Source: Azospira sp. I13
GTDB taxonomy: Bacteria > Pseudomonadota > Gammaproteobacteria > Burkholderiales > Rhodocyclaceae
Direction of reading: 5' to 3'
Length of the DNA: 64,000 nucleotides
Assembly: GCF_003112695.1 (NCBI RefSeq)
Contig: NZ_BFBP01000010.1
Span: 148,438-212,437, forward strand
Shown: positions 48,549 through 55,485 of the stretch, one piece after another
How the letters are laid out: the number at the start of each line of letters is the position of its first letter
How positions within the stretch are numbered: position 1 is the stretch's first letter
Notes under the pieces: model-generated
What the model was told of the DNA's origin: nothing
Databases searched by the model: none
The model's input: the letters and a program-made list of their open reading frames with translations, nothing else
Position numbers and translations under genes: made by a program

Positions 48549-48685
48549 ACGATCCCTTCTGGGACGCCTGCCACCTGTTGCTGGCCCTGCTGGCCATCTT
48601 CGGCCCCATCGCCTTTGCCGGCTGGCTGCTGCGGCATCGTCCGCCAGCCGCCTCCCTTCCCTCAAAAACCAGGAAAAACCCGTGA
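48545..48685 (+). CDS. 46-aa membrane protein between kdpC and the porin gene
   Basis: A short frame that overlaps the kdpC stop (ATGA) and is itself overlapped by the porin start (GTGA). The product [20 protein letters not shown] continues [14 protein letters not shown] and a basic tail, so it has one membrane helix. Perfect coupling on both sides suggests that it is translated. No family is recognised; it may be a further accessory peptide of the Kdp complex or a spacer for coupling. Confidence 0.6.
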   Translation: MNDPFWDACHLLLALLAIFGPIAFAGWLLRHRPPAASLPSKTRKNP

Positions 48686-49533
48686 AACCAACCTCACCGT
48701 ACCGCCGTGCCCCGCGCCTGCTTGCCTTCCTTCCCCTGCTACTGGCCGGGGCCGCCCAGGCCGATGGGCCGGCAGAATCGGACATCACCATCAGCAGCAA
48801 CCTCAATCTGGTCAGCGAATACCGCTTCCGCGGCATCGACCAGACCTGGGGCGGCCCGGCCCTCCAGGGCGGCGTGGACCTGGCCCACCGCAACGGCCTC
48901 TATGCCGGCCTGTGGGCCTCCAACGTCTCCGGCAATTCCTACCCGGGCGGCAACCTGGAGGTGGACTACTACGCCGGCTACAACGGCAAGCTGGACGACG
49001 ATTGGGGCTATACCGTTGGCGGCTATGGCTACTGGTATCCCGGCGCCAACGTCAACAAGGCCGCCTGCCCCTCCGCCGCCTGGGCCAGCCCCTGCGCCCT
49101 GCCGGGACAAAGCTTCAACAATTTCGAGCTGAACGGCGGTGTCTCCTGGCGCTGGCTCAGCTACAAACTCTCCGTGTCCCTCACCGACTATTTCGGCGCC
49201 AACACCAGGACCGGCTACAGCAGTGATACCAAGGGCAGCCTCTATCATGACCTCAGTGCCAACGTGCCCCTGGCCGAGAACCTGACCCTCAACCTGCACC
49301 TGGGGCGTACCGACGTGAAGGCCACCTACGGCGGCATCAGCGCCGACTACACCGACTACCGCCTCGGCCTGACCCAGACCTTCAGCGGCGGCTGGAGCCT
49401 CTCCGGCGCCTGGGTCGGCGCCACCAACGACCGTTTCTACCGGCCTCCGGTGGGCGGCCTTTCCGCAGCCAATGGCGAAACCCGGGAGTTGAACAAGGAC
49501 CGCCTCGTCCTCCAGGTGGGTCGCACTTTCTAA
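48682..49533 (+). CDS. TorF-family putative porin in the kdp operon
   Basis: A 283-aa outer-membrane beta-barrel candidate: signal peptide (PRLLAFLPLLLAGAAQA, cleavage before DGPAE), then alternating beta strands and the family start SDITISSNLNLVSEYRFRGIDQT, typical of the TorF/Gcw_chp porin-like family, and a C-terminal aromatic (F) as in outer-membrane proteins. It starts with GTG at 48682, overlaps the preceding small gene, and is followed by a strong terminator, so it belongs to the kdp transcript. A role in letting K+ pass the outer membrane is inferred from context. Confidence 0.85.
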   Translation: MKPTSPYRRAPRLLAFLPLLLAGAAQADGPAESDITISSNLNLVSEYRFRGIDQTWGGPALQGGVDLAHRNGLYAGLWASNVSGNSYPGGNLEVDYYAGYNGKLDDDWGYTVGGYGYWYPGANVNKAACPSAAWASPCALPGQSFNNFELNGGVSWRWLSYKLSVSLTDYFGANTRTGYSSDTKGSLYHDLSANVPLAENLTLNLHLGRTDVKATYGGISADYTDYRLGLTQTFSGGWSLSGAWVGATNDRFYRPPVGGLSAANGETRELNKDRLVLQVGRTF

Positions 49534-49588
49534 AGCACCAGACTTTCCGACAACGGCTTGCCTCTCCCCAGGGGAAGCCGTTTCTTGC

Positions 49589-49623
49589 GCCGGCCCCGGC
49601 CTTGCCCGGGCCGGCCTTTTTTT
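49589..49623 (+). terminator. Rho-independent terminator of the kdpFABC-porin operon
   Basis: GCCGGCCC and GGGCCGGC form a perfect 8-bp stem followed by C and seven T residues. A further AACGGCTT/AAGCCGTT hairpin lies just before it. Confidence 0.93.
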
Positions 49624-49644
49624 CTCCGCAAGGCAGCGGTGTTT

Positions 49645-49664
49645 CTTAACACCATCTTGATACG
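49645..49664 (+). promoter_or_regulatory. Candidate KdpE site before the second kdp unit
   Basis: CTTAACACCATCTTGATACG resembles the CTTAACGC-ACTC-TTTACGC arrangement before kdpFABC. It is located about 90 bp before the 103-aa gene. Inference from similarity of two short sequences. Confidence 0.35.
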
Positions 49665-49753
49665 CCTTCGGCTATTTTTGACCCCATTGCAACGGCCCCT
49701 TTTCTACGCTGCGGACATCGGGTGCCCCGCCACCCCAACGCCCCAGGTGCCTT

Positions 49754-50065
49754 ATGAATCCCCATGTCTGTATCGGAATCCGTATCGACGGTGCGCAGCT
49801 GCAACTGGCTGCCCGCCAGCAGGGCCGCGCCCTCGGCCAGGTGTCCTTCTCCGGCGACGGCGTCGGCCGGCGCGCCCTGGCCAGTTACCTGGCGGCCTGG
49901 AAGGCGCCGTTGCGCCTGGCTGTAGCCGCCTGCACCGAGGGGGGCGGCGGCATTGCCCTGGCAGTGGCCCTGGGCAACGAACCGGGCCGGGAGGTCTATC
50001 TGGTGGCCGCCAGCATCGCCAGCCAGCCGGCAGCCCTGGCCCGCTACGCCGAGCAACGGCTGTGA
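49754..50065 (+). CDS. 103-aa hypothetical protein preceding kdpD
   Basis: A soluble 103-aa protein (starts MNPHVCIGIRIDGAQLQLAA). The pattern of beta strands with an early IGIRIDG, a later LRLAVAAC and a C-terminal helix recalls the actin/ribonuclease-H-like fold start, but I cannot name a family. The ATG at 49754 is preceded only by AGGTGCC. It is followed 10 bp later by a zinc-ribbon gene and then kdpDE, so it is likely co-transcribed with the K+ sensor. Confidence 0.6.
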   Translation: MNPHVCIGIRIDGAQLQLAARQQGRALGQVSFSGDGVGRRALASYLAAWKAPLRLAVAACTEGGGGIALAVALGNEPGREVYLVAASIASQPAALARYAEQRL

Positions 50066-50075
50066 GGCGGCGGCC

Positions 50076-50252
50076 ATGCCCATCCACATCTGCCCCGTCT
50101 GCGGCACCCGCCACCCCATCAGTGCCGTCGAGCATCCCTTCGCCTACGGCCGCCAGCTGACCTGCGGCCCCCAATGCAAACACCGGCTGCGCCGGCAGGT
50201 GCGGCAACGCATCCTCGCCGAGCTGGCCCTGCGCGCTTCTGCCAAGGCATAG
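50076..50252 (+). CDS. 58-aa zinc-ribbon protein preceding kdpD
   Basis: A small basic protein with two cysteine pairs, ICPVCG at residues 5-10 and TCGPQC near residues 30-35, forming a probable zinc ribbon, followed by a helical RRQVRQRILAELALR tail. Zinc ribbons of this size may bind nucleic acid or protein. It lies 10 bp after the 103-aa gene and 20 bp before kdpD. GGCGGCGG lies before the ATG. No known name. Confidence 0.65.
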   Translation: MPIHICPVCGTRHPISAVEHPFAYGRQLTCGPQCKHRLRRQVRQRILAELALRASAKA

Positions 50253-50272
50253 CCAAGGAATAAACTCCGCCC

Positions 50273-52969
50273 ATGTCCGACACCCCGCAACGTCCCGATC
50301 CCGACGCCCTCCTGGCCCGCCTGGAGGCGGAGGAAATCCAGGCCCGGCGCGGCCGCCTGAAAATCTTCTTCGGCGCCAGCCCCGGCGTCGGCAAGACCTA
50401 CGCCATGCTGGCCGCCGCCCGCACCCTGCAATCCCAGGGTGTGGACGTCACCGTGGGCGTGGTGGAAACCCACGGCCGGCGGGAAACCGCCGAGCTGGTC
50501 CAGGGCCTGGAACTGCTGCCCGGCCGGCGCGTCGAGCACCGGGGCCGCAGCCTGCAGGAATTCGACCTGGATGGCGCCCTACAACGGGCGCCGGACCTGG
50601 TGCTGGTGGACGAGCTGGCCCATACCAACGCTCCCGGCAGCCGCCACCCCAAGCGCTGGCAGGACGTGGAGGAACTCCTGGGCGCCGGCATCGACGTGTT
50701 CACCACGGTCAATGTGCAGCACCTGGAAAGCCTCAACGACGTGGTGGGCCGCATCACCGGCGCCCGGGTGTGGGAGACGGTGCCCGACCGCCTCTTCGAC
50801 GCCGCCGACGAGGTAGTGCTGGTGGACCTGCCGCCGGAGGAGCTGCTGACCCGGCTCAAGGCCGGCAAGGTGTACGTGCCCCAGCAGGCCGAGCGGGCCA
50901 TGGCCAATTTCTTCCGCAAGGGCAATCTGCTGGCCCTGCGGGAACTGGCCCTGCGCCGCACCGCCGACCGGGTGGACGACGACGTGCGGGCCTACCGCCG
51001 CGACCAGTCGGTGAGCACCGTCTGGCCGACCCGGGAATCCCTGCTGGTGTGCATCGGCCCCGGCCCGGGCAGCGAGCGCCTGGTGCGCAGCGCCGCCCGC
51101 CTGGCGGCCCGGCTGGAGGTGCCCTGGCACGCCCTCTATGTGGAGACCCCCCGCTACCAGCGGCTGCCCGAAGGGGAGCGGGGGCGGGTGCTGAAGAGCT
51201 TGCGCCTGGCCCAGGAGCTGGGGGCCGAGACGGCCAACCGGCCGGGCCAGGATGCCGCCGCGGCAGCCATCCAGTACGCCCGGGAACACAATCTGGGCAA
51301 GGTCCTGCTGGGCCGGGAACTGCCCGGGGACTGGCGCCGCTGGCTGCCCTGGCGCACTTCCCTGGCGCGGCGCCTGGCTCGCCAGGCGCCGGACCTGGAT
51401 GTGATGCAGGTGGCCAGCGATGGCGTGGACGGGGAAGCGCCGCCGCTCCCGGACGGCCCGGCCCGGCCCGCTGCCGTGGATGTGCGGGGCTATGGCCTGG
51501 CCGCCGCCGCCGTGGCCGCCGTCACCCTGGTGGCGACGCCCCTGCACGGTGCCCTGGACCTGGCCAACATCGTCATGCTGTTTCTCCTGGCGGTGCTCTT
51601 CGCCGCGGTCAAACTGGGGCGCAACCCGGCCATCCTGGCCGCCTTCCTTTCCGTCGCCGCCTTCGACTTCTTTTTCGTCTCGCCGCGCCTCTCCTTCGCC
51701 GTCAGCGACGTGCAGTACCTGCTGACCTTCGCCGTGATGCTGGCGGTGGCCCTCATCACCGCCCAGCTCACCGCCGGCCTGCGCTTTCAGGTAGATGTTG
51801 CCCAGAGCCGGGAACGGCGCAGCGGCGCCCTCTACGAGATGGCCCGGGAGCTGTCGGCGGCCCTCACCGTGGAGCAGATCGACGACATCACCCGGCGCTT
51901 CGTGCAGCAGGGCTTCCAGGCCCGGGCCCTGTTGCTGGTGCCCGGCCAGCAGGAGCGCCTGAGCCTGCCCGCAGGGCTGCCGGCCGACCTGCCGGTGGAC
52001 CTGGGCATCGCCCAATGGGCGGCGGATCACGGCGAGGCCGCCGGCCTGTCCACCGACACCCTGCCCTCGGCCCCCATGCGCTACCTGCCCCTGAAGGCGC
52101 CGATGCGCACCCGGGGCGTGCTGGCGGTGCTGCCCCGGGAACAGCCCTGGCTGCCTTCGCCGGAACAGGAGCGGCTGCTGGAGACCTGCGCCACCCTGGT
52201 GGCCATCGCCGTGGAGCGGGTGCATTACATCGAGGTGGCCCAGGAAGCCCTGGTGCAGATGGAGTCGGAGCGTCTGCGCAACGGCCTGCTGGCCGCCCTC
52301 TCCCACGACCTGCGCACCCCCCTCACGGCCCTGGTGGGGCTGGCCGACTCCCTCAGCCTGGGCGGCGCCCTGCCGCCGGCCCAAGCCGAGCTGGCCCAGG
52401 CCATCCGGGGCGAGGCCATGCGCACCAGCGCCCTGGTGCATAATCTGCTGGACATGGCCCGGCTGCAGTCGGGCCAGGTGACCCTGAAGAAGGAGTGGCA
52501 GCCCCTGGAGGAAGTGGTGGGGGCGGCGCTCCAGGCCCGGGCCTCGGTCCTGGCCCAACACCGGGTACGGGTGGACCTGCCCGCCGACCTGCCCCTGCTG
52601 GAGTTCGACGCCGTGCTGATGGAACGGGTGTTCTGCAACCTCATCGAAAATGCCGCCAAGTACACGCCGCCGGGCAGCCTCATCGAGATCGGCGCCCGCC
52701 GGGAGGCGGAGCGGGTGCTGGTGAGCGTCAGCGACAACGGGCCAGGCCTGCCGCCGGGCAAGGAGGCGGGCTTGTTCGAGAAATTCACCCGGGGCCAGGA
52801 CGAATCGGCCATTCCCGGCGTCGGCCTCGGTCTGGCCATCGTCCGCGCCATCATGGATGCCCACAAGGGCAAGGTGTGGGCAGAAAACCGTAGCGATGGC
52901 CCCGGCGCCCGTTTCGTGTTCACCCTGCCCCTGGGCCAGCCCCCGGCCCTGCCGACGGAGTTGCTATGA
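50273..52969 (+). CDS. kdpD: KdpD, K+/turgor sensor histidine kinase
   Basis: The 898-aa sensor of K+ limitation. Order: N-terminal KdpD domain with Walker [11 protein letters not shown] at residues 34-43 and Walker [11 protein letters not shown]; a UspA-like domain (residues 250-370); the DUF4118 block with four membrane segments (residues 400-500); a GAF-like part; then the kinase with H-box SHDLRTPL near residue 677, [20 protein letters not shown] and GVGLGLAIV. The SD is AAGGAA. kdpE overlaps by four bases. Confidence 0.97.
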   Translation: MSDTPQRPDPDALLARLEAEEIQARRGRLKIFFGASPGVGKTYAMLAAARTLQSQGVDVTVGVVETHGRRETAELVQGLELLPGRRVEHRGRSLQEFDLDGALQRAPDLVLVDELAHTNAPGSRHPKRWQDVEELLGAGIDVFTTVNVQHLESLNDVVGRITGARVWETVPDRLFDAADEVVLVDLPPEELLTRLKAGKVYVPQQAERAMANFFRKGNLLALRELALRRTADRVDDDVRAYRRDQSVSTVWPTRESLLVCIGPGPGSERLVRSAARLAARLEVPWHALYVETPRYQRLPEGERGRVLKSLRLAQELGAETANRPGQDAAAAAIQYAREHNLGKVLLGRELPGDWRRWLPWRTSLARRLARQAPDLDVMQVASDGVDGEAPPLPDGPARPAAVDVRGYGLAAAAVAAVTLVATPLHGALDLANIVMLFLLAVLFAAVKLGRNPAILAAFLSVAAFDFFFVSPRLSFAVSDVQYLLTFAVMLAVALITAQLTAGLRFQVDVAQSRERRSGALYEMARELSAALTVEQIDDITRRFVQQGFQARALLLVPGQQERLSLPAGLPADLPVDLGIAQWAADHGEAAGLSTDTLPSAPMRYLPLKAPMRTRGVLAVLPREQPWLPSPEQERLLETCATLVAIAVERVHYIEVAQEALVQMESERLRNGLLAALSHDLRTPLTALVGLADSLSLGGALPPAQAELAQAIRGEAMRTSALVHNLLDMARLQSGQVTLKKEWQPLEEVVGAALQARASVLAQHRVRVDLPADLPLLEFDAVLMERVFCNLIENAAKYTPPGSLIEIGARREAERVLVSVSDNGPGLPPGKEAGLFEKFTRGQDESAIPGVGLGLAIVRAIMDAHKGKVWAENRSDGPGARFVFTLPLGQPPALPTELL

Positions 52970-53673
52970 ATTCCGCCCCCAGCCAGGACCGCCCCGCCCC
53001 GGTGGTGGTGATCATCGAGGACGAGCCCCAGATCCGCCGTTTCGTCCGCGCTGCCCTGGAGTCGGAAGGCTGCACCGTGTGGGAAGCGGACACCGCCGCC
53101 CGGGGCCTGATCGAGGCCGGCACCCGCAAGCCCGACCTGCTGGTGCTGGACCTGGGCCTGCCCGACGGCGACGGCGTGGACCTGATCCGGGACCTGCGCA
53201 ACTGGTCCGGCGTGCCGGTGCTGGTGCTGTCGGCCCGCAGCGACGAGAGCGACAAGGTGGCGGCCCTGGATGCGGGCGGCGACGACTACCTGACCAAGCC
53301 CTTCGGCATTCCCGAGCTGCTGGCCCGGGTGCGGGCCCTGCTGCGCCGCGCCGGCCGGGGCGGCGACATGCCGCCGGTGTTCGCCTTCGGCCCGGTGGAG
53401 GTGGACCTGGCCCGGCGCCAGGTCAGCCGCCACGGCGAAGCGGTGCATCTGACCCCCATCGAATACCGGCTGCTGACCCAGCTGGTGGCCAACGCCGGCC
53501 GGGTCCTCACCCACCGCCAGCTGCTGCGGGAGGTGTGGGGGCCCAGCCACGTCGAGCACGCCCATTACCTGCGGGTGTACATGGCCGGCCTGCGGCGCAA
53601 GCTGGAGGACGACCCGGCCATGCCGCGCCACATCCTCACCGAATCCGGCGTCGGCTACCGGCTGGCGACCTAG
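52966..53673 (+). CDS. kdpE: KdpE, response regulator of the Kdp system
   Basis: A 235-aa OmpR-type regulator that KdpD phosphorylates. The receiver domain has EDE near residue 18, the phospho-acceptor Asp in [13 protein letters not shown] near residue 62 and KPFG; the winged-helix domain (residues 135-233) has [44 protein letters not shown], typical for KdpE. The ATG overlaps the kdpD stop. It ends the K+ locus. Confidence 0.97.
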   Translation: MNSAPSQDRPAPVVVIIEDEPQIRRFVRAALESEGCTVWEADTAARGLIEAGTRKPDLLVLDLGLPDGDGVDLIRDLRNWSGVPVLVLSARSDESDKVAALDAGGDDYLTKPFGIPELLARVRALLRRAGRGGDMPPVFAFGPVEVDLARRQVSRHGEAVHLTPIEYRLLTQLVANAGRVLTHRQLLREVWGPSHVEHAHYLRVYMAGLRRKLEDDPAMPRHILTESGVGYRLAT

Positions 53674-53755
53674 GCTTCGGCCGCACGATCCTTCCTGAAA
53701 GCCAACCTTCCCGCCGGTGTTCACGCTGGCCCCGGCCATGGGTTAGACTGGCGGC

Positions 53756-53946
53756 GCTTCGGTTCCCCTTCCCAGGGGATGAAAAGGGAATCCGGTGCGA
53801 GAACAGGCGGCGACGCCCCGACTCCATTCCGGAACTGCCCCCGCAACTGTAAGCGGCGAGCGTTGCGCTCCACTCTTTGCCACTGGCGATACTGCCGGGA
53901 AGGCTGGCGCAACGTGACGACCCGCAAGTCAGGAGACCTGCCGCGG
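53756..53946 (+). promoter_or_regulatory. Cobalamin riboswitch 1 (before acyl-CoA thioesterase)
   Basis: All B12-box core pieces are present in order: GAAAAGGGAATCCGGTGCGAG, then ACTGCCCCCGCAACTGTAAGCGG, GCCACTGGCGATACTGCCGG, GGGAAGG, and the closing GACGACCCGCAAGTCAGGAG-ACCTGCC. This is the adenosylcobalamin aptamer, which lowers expression of genes downstream when B12 is present. The next gene starts 180 bp later and is an acyl-CoA thioesterase, not a B12 synthesis or transport gene. Between the two no gene or clear terminator was found; a GAGGAAGG-type SD with ATG at 53999 opens an out-of-frame reading frame. Confidence 0.95.
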
Positions 53947-54125
53947 CATTACTTCATATCAATCCAGATTGGGGCGGGGTGTCCCCTGAGGAAGGTAAAT
54001 GCGCGCATTCCCTGACGATCGCTGTCTCGCTTCTCGGCTGCCTGCCGCCGGAGGCCGCCTTGTTGCGTCCGCCGACATCCGCCCTTCTCCGTGGCTCCCG
54101 CTCCGCCTACTCCCAGGAGTTGTAC

Positions 54126-54956
54126 ATGCGTATGGAAGCCATGGAACACGCCGCCGTCGAGGGGACGGCCGTCTCCCCCTCAAACACCGCCCCCACCCTC
54201 ATGGTGGATGTGGTTTTCCCCGAGCAGATGAACCACCACGGCACCCTCTTCGGCGGGGCCGCCCTGGCCCTCATGGACAAGCTGGCCTTCCTCGTCGCCA
54301 CGCGGGAGACCCGCTGCCCCATGGTGACGGCCAGCAGCGGCCGTATCGATTTCCACCACCCCATTCCCCAGGGGCGGCTGGTGGAACTGTCGGGCCAGGT
54401 GCTGCGCCGGGGCCGGCGCTCCGTCGAGGTCCAGGTGGACCTGACGGCGGAGGACCTCACCTCCGGCGTAAAGGAAACCAGCGCCAGCGCCCGCTTTGTG
54501 CTGGTAGCGGTGGAAGGGCCGGCCACGATCGCCCCACCCGATGACGAGAGCTTTGCCGCTCTCGCCGGCATCGGTGACATCACCCACATGGTGGAAATGG
54601 TTTTCCCCGGCCACACCAACCATCACGGCACCCTGTTCGGCGGCCAGGCCCTGGCCTGGCTCGGCAAGGCGGCCATGGTGGCGGCCAGCCGCCACTGCCG
54701 CCTGCCGGTGGTTATGGCGGCCTCCGAGCGGGTGGATTTCCACGCCCCGGTGCTGGAAGGCGAAATCGCCGATCTGGCGGCCCGGGTGGTGGCCGTCGGC
54801 AACAGCGCCATGACCGTGGAGGTGCTGATGCATGCCGAAGCCCTGCTCACGGGCCAGCGCCGCCTGTGCACCCGGGGCCGCTTCACCATGGTGGCCGTCG
54901 GCTATGACGGGCGGCCGGTGCCGATCGCCCGCCCCCTGGGACGGCGGCTGGGCTAA
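54126..54956 (+). CDS. Tandem-hotdog acyl-CoA thioesterase
   Basis: A 276-aa soluble protein with two hotdog domains of the acyl-CoA thioester hydrolase type. Both domains have the same signature: FPEQMNHHGTLFGGAALALMDK (about residues 31-52) and FPGHTNHHGTLFGGQALAWLGK (about 160-181), each with the N-H-x-G-T-L-F-G-G catalytic block. Such double-domain proteins split long- or medium-chain acyl-CoA to acid and CoA. The ATG at 54126 has AGGAG eight bases upstream. It is the first gene after cobalamin riboswitch 1. No operon partner follows before the next promoter. Confidence 0.9.
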   Translation: MRMEAMEHAAVEGTAVSPSNTAPTLMVDVVFPEQMNHHGTLFGGAALALMDKLAFLVATRETRCPMVTASSGRIDFHHPIPQGRLVELSGQVLRRGRRSVEVQVDLTAEDLTSGVKETSASARFVLVAVEGPATIAPPDDESFAALAGIGDITHMVEMVFPGHTNHHGTLFGGQALAWLGKAAMVAASRHCRLPVVMAASERVDFHAPVLEGEIADLAARVVAVGNSAMTVEVLMHAEALLTGQRRLCTRGRFTMVAVGYDGRPVPIARPLGRRLG

Positions 54957-55028
54957 ACCAGACGGCCCGCAAAGGCACCGGGAGTGTGGCCGGCAAGGCG
55001 GCTTCCCGGTGCCTTTGTTCGGCAAAAA

Positions 55029-55075
55029 ACACCGTATATAGTCAAAAACAACAGATAACCCACTACCTATAGTAG
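55029..55075 (+). promoter_or_regulatory. Tandem NrdR boxes at the nrdAB promoter
   Basis: ACACCGTATATAGTCA (55029-55044) and CCACTACCTATAGTAG (55060-55075) resemble the NrdR-box consensus acaCwAtATaTwGtgt. Their starts are 31 bp apart, i.e. three helical turns, the usual spacing for cooperative NrdR binding. The second box contains a -10-like TATAGT (55068-55073). NrdR represses ribonucleotide reductase genes when (d)ATP is high. Confidence 0.75.
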
Positions 55076-55123
55076 CCCTGATGCTTGCCAGCTCCGGGGC
55101 CTTGTGGTTACCATGCAGGCCTT

Positions 55124-55320
55124 CGACGGTTCCCCCTCGGGATGAAAAGGGAATCCGGTGCAGGCAGGAACGAGGTCCATCAGGGCCTTGCCCGATCTGC
55201 GTATGCCGGAGCTGCCCCCGCAACTGTAAGCGGCGAGCCGGATATCACACACGCCACTGGGCCCAGGCCCGGGAAGGCCGATATCCGGTGACGACCCGCG
55301 AGCCAGGAGACCTGCCGCCG
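55124..55320 (+). promoter_or_regulatory. Cobalamin riboswitch 2 (before nrdAB)
   Basis: The B12 aptamer core is complete: GATGAAAAGGGAATCCGGTG, CTGCCCCCGCAACTGTAAGC, GCCACTGGGCC, CCGGGAAGG and GACGACCCGCGAGCCAGGAG-ACCTGCC. It lies 49 bp after the NrdR boxes and ends 165 bp before nrdA. A GGTGCCAG/CTGGCACC hairpin (55415-55435) in the leader may be part of the expression platform. Established: in some bacteria B12 riboswitches shut off class Ia reductase when the B12-dependent class II enzyme can work. Confidence 0.95.
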
Positions 55321-55485
55321 CCATTTTTCTGTCTGACCAGGGGCGGGGTGCCTCCTCGGTGGATAGCGCCGGTGCGTCGTTGCGCCTCCCCTGCGGGAGC
55401 CGCCGCCTGCCCCGGGTGCCAGCCCTCCTGGCACCGCCGGCCCGCTGCCCGCGACTCCCCGTTCCGCTGCCCACGGGAGTCTCAC

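Noticed and set aside
53877..54125. In-frame upstream extension of the thioesterase and the overlapping frame from ATG 53999
   Set aside because: The extension runs through the riboswitch and lacks homology. The 53999 ATG has a good SD, but its frame runs out of phase through the thioesterase and looks like a shadow. I cannot exclude a short regulatory leader peptide.
55081..55485. Upstream extension of NrdA to a 1090-aa protein
   Set aside because: The additional residues would be encoded by the B12 riboswitch itself; the ATG at 55486 has a proper SD.
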